NCBI GenBank assembly: GCA_963749575.1
Contig: CAVVNM010000014.1
Coordinates: 1,178,001-1,242,000, forward strand
Direction: 5' to 3'
Length of the DNA stretch: 64,000 nucleotides
Origin: JAMXLO01 sp963749575
Lineage (GTDB): Bacteria; Pseudomonadota; Alphaproteobacteria; Acetobacterales; Acetobacteraceae
Numbering within the stretch: the first letter of the stretch is position 1; every line of letters starts with the position of its first letter. Shown here piece after piece: positions 18,293 to 25,846 of this stretch. Below the pieces are notes generated by a model. That model was not told the DNA's origin and did not search any database. It was given only the letters and a program-made list of their open reading frames with translations. The translations under genes and the position numbers were made by a program.

Positions 18293-19057
18293 TTATGCCG
18301 CCTTCCGCGTCTCTTTGGGGGTGTGCCGATCAAGGAACGCCAGCACGCGGCGCAATTGCTCGTCGAGATGTTCGGGGCCGCGCCAGTCGGTCAGCACCTC
18401 GATGCCCGGCAGCAGCTTCGCCAGTTCATCCGACGTGACCGCGGGATGCGGCTTGTCGATACCGGGCAGCAGGAAGGTCGGCACCGTGCAGCGACGGCAG
18501 AACTCGCGGCTGACACAGAACACGAAGTCGCCGTCCCACATGTTCTTGCCGAACGCGGCGATCTTTGCATTGTCGAGCTGCGGGCGTTCCGCCTTCTGCT
18601 CCTGCGCCCATTCGGCGAAGCTCTCCGGGAAGTACTGCGGATAATCCGGGTGCACACCGATCGGGTTCTGCAGCACCGCTGCGGTGACGCGGTCCGGCGC
18701 GATCTCGCAAAGCTTCAGGCAGAAGCTGCCGCCGATGCAGCCGCCCAACGTGTGGAACCGGCGGAAGCCGAGGTGATCCATCAGCGCGAGATGATCGGCG
18801 GCGTAGGTGGGCCATCCATGATCGGCCTCGATCGCGGTGCGCGAGCGGCCGGCGTTGCGCTGGTCCATCGCAATCACGCGAAAACTGCCGGCGAGCGACT
18901 TTGTCCAGTCGCTCCACGGCCGCGGTGGACCGCCCTCCGGGTCGTGCCACATCTCGGCGCGCGAGCGCATGCCGCCGGGGGCGAACAGCAGGATGGGATA
19001 GCCCTGGCCGTATTCCTGGTAATGGATCTCGCCGTCCGGGCGCTGTAGCACGGGCAT
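18293..19057 (-). CDS. Alpha/beta hydrolase with cysteine in the nucleophile position
   Basis: 254-residue alpha/beta-hydrolase fold protein. MPVLQRPDGEIHYQEYGQG and ILLFAPGGMRS form the first strands and oxyanion region. VIAMDQRNAGRS is typical, and the nucleophile elbow reads HTLGGCIGGSFCLKL: the usual GxSxG is GGCIGG, with Cys in place of Ser. VPTFLLPGIDKPHP carries the acid-strand region and GPEHLDEQ the likely catalytic His. The start is preceded by AAAGGAG. It heads the hydrolase/NHL/Rieske operon. Cys nucleophiles occur in dienelactone hydrolases, which would suit aromatic catabolism, but this protein is not otherwise dienelactone-hydrolase-like. Confidence 0.87.
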   Translation of the reverse strand: MPVLQRPDGEIHYQEYGQGYPILLFAPGGMRSRAEMWHDPEGGPPRPWSDWTKSLAGSFRVIAMDQRNAGRSRTAIEADHGWPTYAADHLALMDHLGFRRFHTLGGCIGGSFCLKLCEIAPDRVTAAVLQNPIGVHPDYPQYFPESFAEWAQEQKAERPQLDNAKIAAFGKNMWDGDFVFCVSREFCRRCTVPTFLLPGIDKPHPAVTSDELAKLLPGIEVLTDWRGPEHLDEQLRRVLAFLDRHTPKETRKAA

Positions 19058-19169
19058 CGCGGACTCCTTTCTCCCGGATTTTGCGCCAGCCTATCACCCG
19101 GTATGCGCGGAGGACCAGCATGCGCGAAGCACTGCCCGGCAGGCTCACCTTCGCGAGACAAGGCAGTGG

Positions 19170-21305
19170 TTAGATTTCAGCAATGATGGCGCGAATCCGA
19201 CTGGCGAGATCTTCCAATGCGAACGGTTTCGTCAGCACGTGCATCCCAGCCGCGAGATGGCCATTGCCGATAATGGCGTTCTCCGCATAGCCGGTGATGA
19301 ACAGCACTTTCAGCCCGGGCCGCAGTTCGCGGCCAGCGTCGGCAATCTGCCGACCGTTCATGCTGCCGGGTAGTCCGACATCCGTTATCAGCAGGTCAAA
19401 TCGTGCATCGGACTGCAGCAGTCGGAGAGCGCTGGTGCCCTCTGACGCCTCGATCGCCGCATAACCGAGCTCGGTCAGAACCTCGGTGACCAGCATCCGT
19501 ACCGTTGGTTCGTCATCGACCACCAAGACCGTCTCCCCCTGCTCCGCGCGGGGCGGATCGCTCGGCTCCGGCGCAGGCTTGGCCGCACAGCCTGCGCTGT
19601 AGTGGCGGGGCAGATAAATGCCCACCGTCGCACCCTGCCCCGGTTCGGAGTTGATCCTCACCTGACCGCCCGACTGCCGGGCGAAGCCGTAGATCATCGA
19701 CAGCCCAAGACCGGTCCCCATGCCGATGGGCTTGGTGGTGAAGAACGGCTCAAAGGCGTGGGCAATCACATCGGGTGTCATGCCGGACCCGGTGTCGGAG
19801 ACGCAGAGCGACAGATATTGCCCCGGCTTCAGATCACGCTCACGACCGTCGCGTTCGTCGATCCATCGGTTCGCCGTTGCGATGGTCAATCGTCCGCCAT
19901 CAGGCATGGCATCGCGCGCGTTGATGCACAGGTTCAACAGCGCATTCTCGAGTTGGTTGGGATCAGCGAGCACTGTCCACAGGTCGCTGGCACCGGCCAC
20001 TTCGACGGTGATGGCCGGACCGACGGTGCGGCGGATCAATTCTTCCATCGCAGCAATCAGGCGATTGACCGCGATGGGCCTGGGATCAAGCGTTTGGCGG
20101 CGAGAGAACGCGAGCAGCCGATGGGTCAGTGCCGCCGCGCGCGTCGCCGCCTCCCGGGCGGCTACGACATAGCGACCCAGCTCCGTCACGCGCCCCTGCC
20201 GCAGACGGATTTCCAACAGCTCCAGGCTGCCCGAGATGCCAGTCAAGAGATTGTTGAAGTCATGCGCCAAGCCGCCAGTCAATTGGCCGACCGCTTCCAT
20301 CTTCTGGCTTTGGCGAAGCGCGTCCTCGGCCTTCAGGCGTTCCGCGATCTCGGCTTCGACACGGCCTTCAAGTTCGGTGTTCAAGTCCCGCAGTGCCGCC
20401 TCGGCATGCGCTACGTCGGTCACGTCGGTAGCCTGCACGAAGATACCCGTCACCTCCCGTGCGTCGTTGATGAGCGGCTGATAGACGAAGTCGAGAAATC
20501 GCTGCTCTGCCTCGGCCCCGGAAGTCCGCAGCAGCGAGACCGGACTTGCCCGTCCGACATGGGTTTCGCCGGTTCGGTAGACGTGATCGAGCAAGTCGAT
20601 GAAGCCCTGAGCGGCGATCTCGGGCAGCACGTCCGCAACAGCCTTGCCAAGGATGTCACGGTTCCCGACCAGGCGCTCGTAGGCTGGATTGACAATGTCA
20701 AACACGTGTCTCGGGCCGCGCAGGATTGCGACAGCGCCTGGCGCCTGGCGGAACATGCGGTCAAGGCGCTCGAGTTCGGCTGCCTTTTCCCGCATTGCCT
20801 GGACCTGCGCGGTCGTCTCGGTGCAAACGACAAGCACGCCGCCAACCCCGTTTGGTGCGCTATCGTCATCGATCGGACTGTAGCTGTAGGTCCAGTAGAC
20901 CTCCTCCAGGCGCCCGTTCCGGGTGATTGGAACCAGGTGGTTCTCGTGCCAGGTCGCGCCGCCGCCGGAAATGACCTGATCAATCTGTGGCCCGATAATG
21001 GGCCAGATTTCGTGCCAGACTGCACGCGCCGGCCGCCCGAGCGAGCCTGGATGGCGCTCGGATCCAATCGATTGCCGATAGGCGTCGTTGTAGAAGCAGA
21101 GCAGGTCCGGTCCCCACCAGATGTACATCGGATGGCCGGTGTTGAGGATCAGTCTGACGACCGTGCGCAGCGGCTGCGGCCAGCCTTCCGGCGGCCCGAG
21201 TGGCGTCATGGACCAGTCATGCTCTCGCATGAGCATGCCGAGCTCGCCGCCATCCTGCAGGAAGGATGCGGCACTGGGTCTCTGCCCGGAAGCTCGGCTC
21301 GGCAT
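19170..21305 (-). CDS. PAS-domain hybrid sensor histidine kinase
   Basis: 711-residue cytoplasmic hybrid kinase with no membrane segments. Order: PAS-like domain at about 25-175 (PMYIWWGPDLLCFYNDAYR), second PAS at about 185-310 (VFDIVNPAYERLVGNRDILG), a coiled linker, HisKA with the H-box GGLAHDFNNLLTGISG near residue 355, and an HATPase domain with the N-box LCINARDAMPDGG, DTGSGMTPDVI and GTGLGLSMIYGF. A receiver domain at about 590-711 has DDEPTVRM, phospho-acceptor Asp ~642 in LLITDVGLPG, and the conserved Lys in LTKPFALEDL. The signal is unknown. It is monocistronic, with no partner regulator beside it. Confidence 0.94.
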   Translation of the reverse strand: MPSRASGQRPSAASFLQDGGELGMLMREHDWSMTPLGPPEGWPQPLRTVVRLILNTGHPMYIWWGPDLLCFYNDAYRQSIGSERHPGSLGRPARAVWHEIWPIIGPQIDQVISGGGATWHENHLVPITRNGRLEEVYWTYSYSPIDDDSAPNGVGGVLVVCTETTAQVQAMREKAAELERLDRMFRQAPGAVAILRGPRHVFDIVNPAYERLVGNRDILGKAVADVLPEIAAQGFIDLLDHVYRTGETHVGRASPVSLLRTSGAEAEQRFLDFVYQPLINDAREVTGIFVQATDVTDVAHAEAALRDLNTELEGRVEAEIAERLKAEDALRQSQKMEAVGQLTGGLAHDFNNLLTGISGSLELLEIRLRQGRVTELGRYVVAAREAATRAAALTHRLLAFSRRQTLDPRPIAVNRLIAAMEELIRRTVGPAITVEVAGASDLWTVLADPNQLENALLNLCINARDAMPDGGRLTIATANRWIDERDGRERDLKPGQYLSLCVSDTGSGMTPDVIAHAFEPFFTTKPIGMGTGLGLSMIYGFARQSGGQVRINSEPGQGATVGIYLPRHYSAGCAAKPAPEPSDPPRAEQGETVLVVDDEPTVRMLVTEVLTELGYAAIEASEGTSALRLLQSDARFDLLITDVGLPGSMNGRQIADAGRELRPGLKVLFITGYAENAIIGNGHLAAGMHVLTKPFALEDLASRIRAIIAEI

Positions 21306-21392
21306 AGCTTTTGCGATGGCTTTCCTGTTTGCCGCTCCTCCTACCTGAGCGGAACGCTGGTGGAAACCGTTGCGACACTACCGCAGGAACCC

Positions 21393-21414
21393 GAAGCGCT
21401 GGCAGGGTAATCGG
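21393..21414 (+). repeat. Partial upstream copy of the IS target/left-end junction
   Basis: GAAGCGCTGGCAGGG followed by TAATCGG repeats, with few differences, the junction at 21480-21501 (the same 15 bases followed by CAATCGC), 87 bp away. The shared block spans the 10-bp target sequence and the first bases of the IS end. It could be a natural repeat that attracted the insertion or a scar of an earlier insertion. Confidence 0.5.
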
Positions 21415-21489
21415 ACGAATGCCTGGAGCCGTCGAGCAGCAAACGAATCTTAACACGGAGGACGACCCCGATTGCCCGGGAAGCGCTGG

Positions 21490-21506
21490 CAGGGCAATCG
21501 CTTGAG
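21490..21506 (+). repeat. Left terminal inverted repeat of the ISAs1-family element
   Basis: CAGGGCAATCGCTTGAG; matches the complement of the right end at 22709-22725 with three differences. It is flanked on the left by the target duplication GAAGCGCTGG. Confidence 0.85.
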
Positions 21507-21572
21507 TGGGGGTAGCTTCCGGCGCGGCTGAAAGTTCAATTCATAGGGAGCCTCATCGATGGAGGCTTCCTG

Positions 21573-22706
21573 ATGGCGATCCCGGTTGGCGTCTCGCTGT
21601 TGGATCACTTCGCCGCGCTGTCCGATCCGCGTCAGCATGCCAAGGTTCTGTATCCGCTACCTGAGATCCTGCTTCTGGTGTTGTCGGCGACGATCGCCGG
21701 GGCGGACGACTTTGTCGAGACGACGCTGTGGGGAACCGAGCATCTGGCGTTCCTCAGACGCTTCTACCGCTACGAAAGCGGCATCCCGAGCCACGATACA
21801 TTGTGCGACGTGTTCGCGGCGTTGGACCCGGAGTTGTTCAAAGCCTGCTTTCTGGCCTGGATCAGCGAGCTGCGCGATGATGACCCCGAGGTCATCGCCA
21901 TTGACGGCAAGACCTCGCGGCGCAGCCACGACAGGCGCAAAGGCCGTAACCCGTTGCACCTCGTCTCGGCTTGGGCGGCGCGGCAGCGGATCGTGCTCGG
22001 ACAGCAGGCGACCGAGGAGAAATCCAACGAGATCACTGCCATCCCGCTGCTGCTGCAGCATCTCGATCTGAAGGGTGCTCTGGTCACCATGGATGCCATG
22101 GGGACGCAGACCGACATCGCCCGCGCGATCCGTGACGGAGGCGGCGATTATTGCCTGTCATTGAAGAAGAACTGGCCCGCCGTGTATGCCGACGTCGAGC
22201 AGTTGTTCAGCGATCCGCCGGACGACGTGGCGTTCGAAACGCATGCGACGGCGGACCTCACCGGAGGACGGATCGAGACCCGCCGGCACACGGTCTGTCA
22301 TACGGTCGACTGGATGACCTCGGACCGGCATTACCCAGGCGAACCCGTGTTCCCGGACCTCGCCATGATCGGCCGGATCGAAACCGAGGTCGAGCGGAAT
22401 GGCAGGATCGAATGCGAGACCCGCTATTATCTGTGCTCGCTCGCGCTCTGTGCTCTGACATTCGCTCGCGCCGTGCGGGCGCACTGGGGGGTGGAGAACC
22501 GCCTGCACTGGGTGCTGGATGTGATCTTCCGCGAAGATCTGGCGCGCTTCAGGACCGGCGATGGGCCACAGAACATGGCCATTATCCGCCATACCGTGCT
22601 CAATCTGCTCTCACGCGCCAAACCGACGACCAGCCTGAAGAACCGGCGGAAACGGGCCGGGTGGAACGTCAATTACCTGGAGACGCTCATCCGACAGACC
22701 GCATGA
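21573..22706 (+). CDS. ISAs1 family transposase
   Basis: 377-residue transposase that starts MAIPVGVSLLDHFAALSDPR. The N-terminal DDE_Tnp_1-associated segment is typical (SLLDHFAALSDPRQ, LLLVLSATIAGADDF). The DDE core follows: EVIAIDGKTSRRSHD, LVTMDAMGTQTDIA and HWGVENRLHWVLDVIFRED, in which the first two Asp and the third acidic residue are visible. The length is normal and the frame intact, so the enzyme should be active. The ATG is preceded by GGAGGCTTCCTG. Confidence 0.95.
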   Translation: MAIPVGVSLLDHFAALSDPRQHAKVLYPLPEILLLVLSATIAGADDFVETTLWGTEHLAFLRRFYRYESGIPSHDTLCDVFAALDPELFKACFLAWISELRDDDPEVIAIDGKTSRRSHDRRKGRNPLHLVSAWAARQRIVLGQQATEEKSNEITAIPLLLQHLDLKGALVTMDAMGTQTDIARAIRDGGGDYCLSLKKNWPAVYADVEQLFSDPPDDVAFETHATADLTGGRIETRRHTVCHTVDWMTSDRHYPGEPVFPDLAMIGRIETEVERNGRIECETRYYLCSLALCALTFARAVRAHWGVENRLHWVLDVIFREDLARFRTGDGPQNMAIIRHTVLNLLSRAKPTTSLKNRRKRAGWNVNYLETLIRQTA

Positions 22707-22708
22707 CG

Positions 22709-22725
22709 TTCAAGCGATTCGCCTG
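22709..22725 (-). repeat. Right terminal inverted repeat of the ISAs1-family element
   Basis: Read on the minus strand it is CAGGCGAATCGCTTGAA. It begins three bases after the transposase stop and is followed directly by the second GAAGCGCTGG copy at 22726-22735. Confidence 0.85.
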
Positions 22726-22879
22726 GAAGCGCTGGCATCGCGTATTGCCGGAATTGCCGCTGCGGCCTAGCCTCATGCGCAAAGCGACGAAGCGGAGCTG
22801 GCAGGCAGCCGTTCCACTCGTGACCGGCTCGCCGTAGCGGCCCGACTTCGGAAAGAATTCGACCGAAGGAGGAAGAGCC

Positions 22880-24643
22880 ATGAGTTACGATCTGCTGATC
22901 AAGAACGCACGCATTGTAGACGGCTCCGGCGAGCCATCATTCCAGGCCGATGTGGCGGTGCATCAAGGAAGAATTGTCGGCGTTGGCAGATATAATGGCG
23001 CGGCGGCCAAGCGGACCATCGATGCCGGCGGGCGGGTCGTCGCGCCGGGCTTCATCGATCATCATACCCACTTCGATCCGCAGGCGTTATGGGATCCGTA
23101 TTGCGGTTCCTCGGTCCAGAACGGCCACACGACAATCCTGGTCGGCCAGTGCGGTCAGGTGATCGCGCCGGCGCGGCCCGGCGACCATGATTGGTACCTC
23201 GAATTCTTCGCCGAAGCCGAAGCGATCCCGATGAGCGTGATGCGCCAGGGCATCGACTTCACCTGGGAGTCGGTCGCCGAGTACATGGACGCGCTCGGCA
23301 AGCGGCGCGGCTGCAATGTCGGGACGCTGGTCGGCCATTCGGGCATCCGCCGCTACGTGATGGGCGAGGCGGCCTCGGAACGGGCCCAGGCCACCACCGA
23401 GGAACTCGCCGCGATGAAGCGGCTGATCAGCGATGCGATGTACGCCGGCGCGCTCGGCTTCAGCACCTCGCCGCTGGGCCGCGGCGATCCCGCCGGCGTC
23501 GGCACCGACGCGGAGCGCCTCGCACTCGCCGACGTGCTCGGCGAACTGGGGACCGGCGTCATGCAGGTCTCCGGCGGTGCCCCCGGCGGCACCAAGGCGA
23601 CCCGCCAGACGGCCCGCGATCTGGCCGCGCGAACCGGTCGTCCTACCATCTACAACCTCGTCACCCAGCCGATCGAACGGCCCGAGGAGTGGCAGGAGCA
23701 TCTGCGCTGGCTGGAGGACGCGTTCCATTCCGGCGCCCGCTGCTACGGCTCCTGCGTCTCCGTCGTTGCGGGTCCGATCTTCGACCTGCGCCTCGGGCTC
23801 GACGTGCCGCAGGACGAGGACCTGACCAATCCAAACAGCCTGTTTGCCGGCATGCCGACCTGGGACAGGGTAATGGCGCTGCCCTACCAGGAGCGGATGC
23901 GCGCCTTCCGCGACCCGGAGACCCGCAAGTCCCTCAGCGCCGAGGCGGTCGAGGGTACCGTGGCGCAGGAGCGGCCTGGCACCGACCGCCGCGGCCGCGC
24001 GCGTGGGTTCTTCAACCGGCGCTGGGACCTGGTGCAGGTGTTCATGACACAGCACGAGCGGAACCGAGGGCTCGAGGGCAAGAGCGTCGCGCAGATTGCC
24101 CAGGAGCAGGGCAAGAGCGTAATGGATGCGTTCCTCGACCTGTCGCTGGACGAGGATTTGCAGACGTTCTTCATCGGCGTCGACCGCAACACCGATCCGG
24201 CGGCGCAAAAGCAGATCCTCGGCTCGCCCTACACGGTGATCGGCACCAGCGATGGCGGCGCGCGCCCGCATTCGGCCGACCGCCATGAATACAGCACGCA
24301 TCTGCTGGCGCATTGGGTGCGCGATCAGCAGATCATGTCGCTGGAGGAGGCGGTGCATCGGCTGACCGGAAGGACGGCGTTGATGCACGACATCGACGAC
24401 CGCGGCTTGGTCGCCGCGGGAAAGGTCGCCGATCTCGTCTTGTTCGATCCCGACACGATCGCGTCCAGGCCCCGCGAACCGGTGAACGATCTGCCGGGCG
24501 GTGGGGTGAGGGTAAAGCGCGACGCTGTGGGGATCGACTATGTGATCGTCAACGGCACCGTGCTGCTGGACCAGGGCAAGCTGACCGATGCGCTTCCGGG
24601 TCAGATTGTGCGCGGCCCGCTGCACCGGGCGAACCACCCGTAG
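22880..24643 (+). CDS. N-acyl-D-amino-acid deacylase-like amidohydrolase
   Basis: 587-residue amidohydrolase-superfamily enzyme of the D-aminoacylase/dihydroorotase-like group. It starts MSYDLLIKNARIVDGSGEPS after a strong AAGGAGGAAGAG ribosome site. APGFIDHHTHFDPQALWDPY holds the HxH metal motif, SSVQNGHTTILVGQCG follows, and GTSDGGARPHSADRHEYSTH holds the catalytic Asp. The C-terminus VAAGKVADLVLFDPDTI is the usual beta-sandwich return. N-acyl-amino acid, hydantoin or carbamoyl substrates are all possible. It is monocistronic or coupled with the MetX-like gene 58 bp downstream, across a GC hairpin. Confidence 0.9.
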   Translation: MSYDLLIKNARIVDGSGEPSFQADVAVHQGRIVGVGRYNGAAAKRTIDAGGRVVAPGFIDHHTHFDPQALWDPYCGSSVQNGHTTILVGQCGQVIAPARPGDHDWYLEFFAEAEAIPMSVMRQGIDFTWESVAEYMDALGKRRGCNVGTLVGHSGIRRYVMGEAASERAQATTEELAAMKRLISDAMYAGALGFSTSPLGRGDPAGVGTDAERLALADVLGELGTGVMQVSGGAPGGTKATRQTARDLAARTGRPTIYNLVTQPIERPEEWQEHLRWLEDAFHSGARCYGSCVSVVAGPIFDLRLGLDVPQDEDLTNPNSLFAGMPTWDRVMALPYQERMRAFRDPETRKSLSAEAVEGTVAQERPGTDRRGRARGFFNRRWDLVQVFMTQHERNRGLEGKSVAQIAQEQGKSVMDAFLDLSLDEDLQTFFIGVDRNTDPAAQKQILGSPYTVIGTSDGGARPHSADRHEYSTHLLAHWVRDQQIMSLEEAVHRLTGRTALMHDIDDRGLVAAGKVADLVLFDPDTIASRPREPVNDLPGGGVRVKRDAVGIDYVIVNGTVLLDQGKLTDALPGQIVRGPLHRANHP

Positions 24644-24657
24644 CCCCAGCATCGAGT

Positions 24658-24684
24658 CCCTCCCGCGCGACGCTCGCGGGAGGG
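24658..24684. repeat. GC-rich hairpin of the CCCTCCCGC type
   Basis: CCCTCCCGCG and CGCGGGAGGG form a perfect 10-bp stem around a short loop, between the amidohydrolase stop and the next start. There is no T-tract, so simple rho-independent termination is unlikely. It resembles the palindromes near 25793, 43090 and 46566. Confidence 0.65.
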
Positions 24685-24701
24685 GCCTCGCGGAGCTCCC
24701 C

Positions 24702-25691
24702 ATGAGCGAAACCCAGCACGGCAGCTACACTTTCGCCGACTTCCGGTTGCACAACGGTGAGCTGCTGCCGGAGGTCACCATCGCCTACTGCACGCGCGGC
24801 CGGCTCGCAGCCGGCGGGCGCAACGCGGTGCTGGTGACGCACGGCTACACCAGCGGGCATCGCATGATCGAGTCCGGCGCCGGTTCGTCGGAAGGTTCGT
24901 GGCATGCGCTGGTGGGTCCTGGCGCGCCGATCGATACCGACCGGTGCTTCGTGGTGTGTTCCAACATGCTTGGCTCCAGCTATGGTTCCTCCAATGCCGC
25001 GTCGCGCGATCCGCGCACCGGCCGGCCGTATGGTTCGCGCTTCCCGCATATCACGTTGGCCGACATCGTCACCGCGCAGCACCGGTTGCTGGAGCATCTC
25101 GGCGTGCGCCATCTGCGCGCGGTGGTCGGGCCGTCGTACGGTGGGTTCCAGGCATTCCAGTGGGCGGTGACGTTTCCCGACGCGATGGATGGGATCGTGC
25201 CGGTGGTGTCGTCGCCGCGCGCGCAGAGCCGTGACCGCGTGGCGACGCTGCTCGCACGGTTTGCGCGCGAACCGAACTGGCACGGCGGCGATTACTACGA
25301 CACGCCAGGCGTCGGCGCCGCGATGTTGGCGCTGCGGGTGGAGACGCTGAAGCGCTACGGCATGAACGCCTCGGAAGCGGAGATCACGCGCATCGCAGCG
25401 GTCTGGGCGAACGAATTCGACGCGAACTCGCTGCTGATCCTCGGGCGCGCGATGGAGTCGTACGACGTGACGCCGGAGCTGCACCGTATCCGCGTGCCGG
25501 TGCTGTATGTGCTGTCGCGCACCGACGAGCTGTTTCCACCGAGCCTCGCGCCAGCAGTGCTGGACGAGCTGCGCAAGGCGGGCGTGACGGCCAGCTATTT
25601 CGAGATCGACAGCGACCTGGGGCACCTCGCATCAGGTGCCGATGCGGCGATGTGGGCGCCGGCGCTGCGGGAGTTCATGGCACGGCTGTAG
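24702..25691 (+). CDS. MetX-like (homoserine O-acetyltransferase family) alpha/beta hydrolase
   Basis: 329-residue alpha/beta hydrolase of the homoserine acetyltransferase group. It starts MSETQHGSYTFADFRLHNGE. Family landmarks are LPEVTIAYCTRGRLAAGGRN, NAVLVTHGYTSGH, FVVCSNMLGSSYGSSNA, the nucleophile elbow VVGPSYGGFQAFQWA (GPSYGG; true MetX usually reads GGSMGG), RVPVLYVLSRTDELFPP with the catalytic Asp, and DSDLGHLASG with the His. The altered elbow and the absence of methionine genes nearby argue for a hydrolase role rather than methionine synthesis. The frame is open to 24588 upstream but the family start is clear. Confidence 0.85.
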   Translation: MSETQHGSYTFADFRLHNGELLPEVTIAYCTRGRLAAGGRNAVLVTHGYTSGHRMIESGAGSSEGSWHALVGPGAPIDTDRCFVVCSNMLGSSYGSSNAASRDPRTGRPYGSRFPHITLADIVTAQHRLLEHLGVRHLRAVVGPSYGGFQAFQWAVTFPDAMDGIVPVVSSPRAQSRDRVATLLARFAREPNWHGGDYYDTPGVGAAMLALRVETLKRYGMNASEAEITRIAAVWANEFDANSLLILGRAMESYDVTPELHRIRVPVLYVLSRTDELFPPSLAPAVLDELRKAGVTASYFEIDSDLGHLASGADAAMWAPALREFMARL

Positions 25692-25792
25692 CGGCCCACG
25701 GTATCCTGCACGCAGTGCCGGCGAGGCTGTTTGGATCAACTGGCGGTGGGGACGCGCAGGCGGCGCAGTAGCCGGGGCAGCACCCCCTCCTA

Positions 25793-25819
25793 ACCCTCCC
25801 CCGCTCGGCGGGAGAGGGT
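25793..25819. repeat. GC-rich hairpin between converging genes
   Basis: ACCCTCCCCCGC pairs with GCGGGAGAGGGT (11 of 12 positions). It lies between the convergent stops of the MetX-like gene (25691) and the binding-protein gene (25847). It could act as a bidirectional terminator or be a dispersed palindrome. Confidence 0.55.
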
Positions 25820-25846
25820 CGGGCGCGGGATGTGGCCTCGCCGTGC

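Larger units (their letters stand above)
21480..22735 (+). mobile_element. ISAs1-family insertion sequence with 10-bp target site duplication
   Basis: The element proper runs 21490-22725 (1,236 bp), flanked on both sides by the identical 10-mer GAAGCGCTGG (21480-21489 and 22726-22735). Its ends are imperfect inverted repeats: left CAGGGCAATCGCTTGAG, right (complement) CAGGCGAATCGCTTGAA, 14 of 17 matching. It carries one transposase gene. Element size, single ORF and 10-bp duplication all fit the ISAs1 family. The perfect duplication and intact transposase point to a recent insertion between the histidine kinase and the amidohydrolase. Confidence 0.92.

Noticed and set aside
24588..24701. Upstream start for the MetX-like gene
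   Set aside because: The added residues would be encoded within the end of the amidohydrolase gene and across the GC hairpin; the family start is at 24702.
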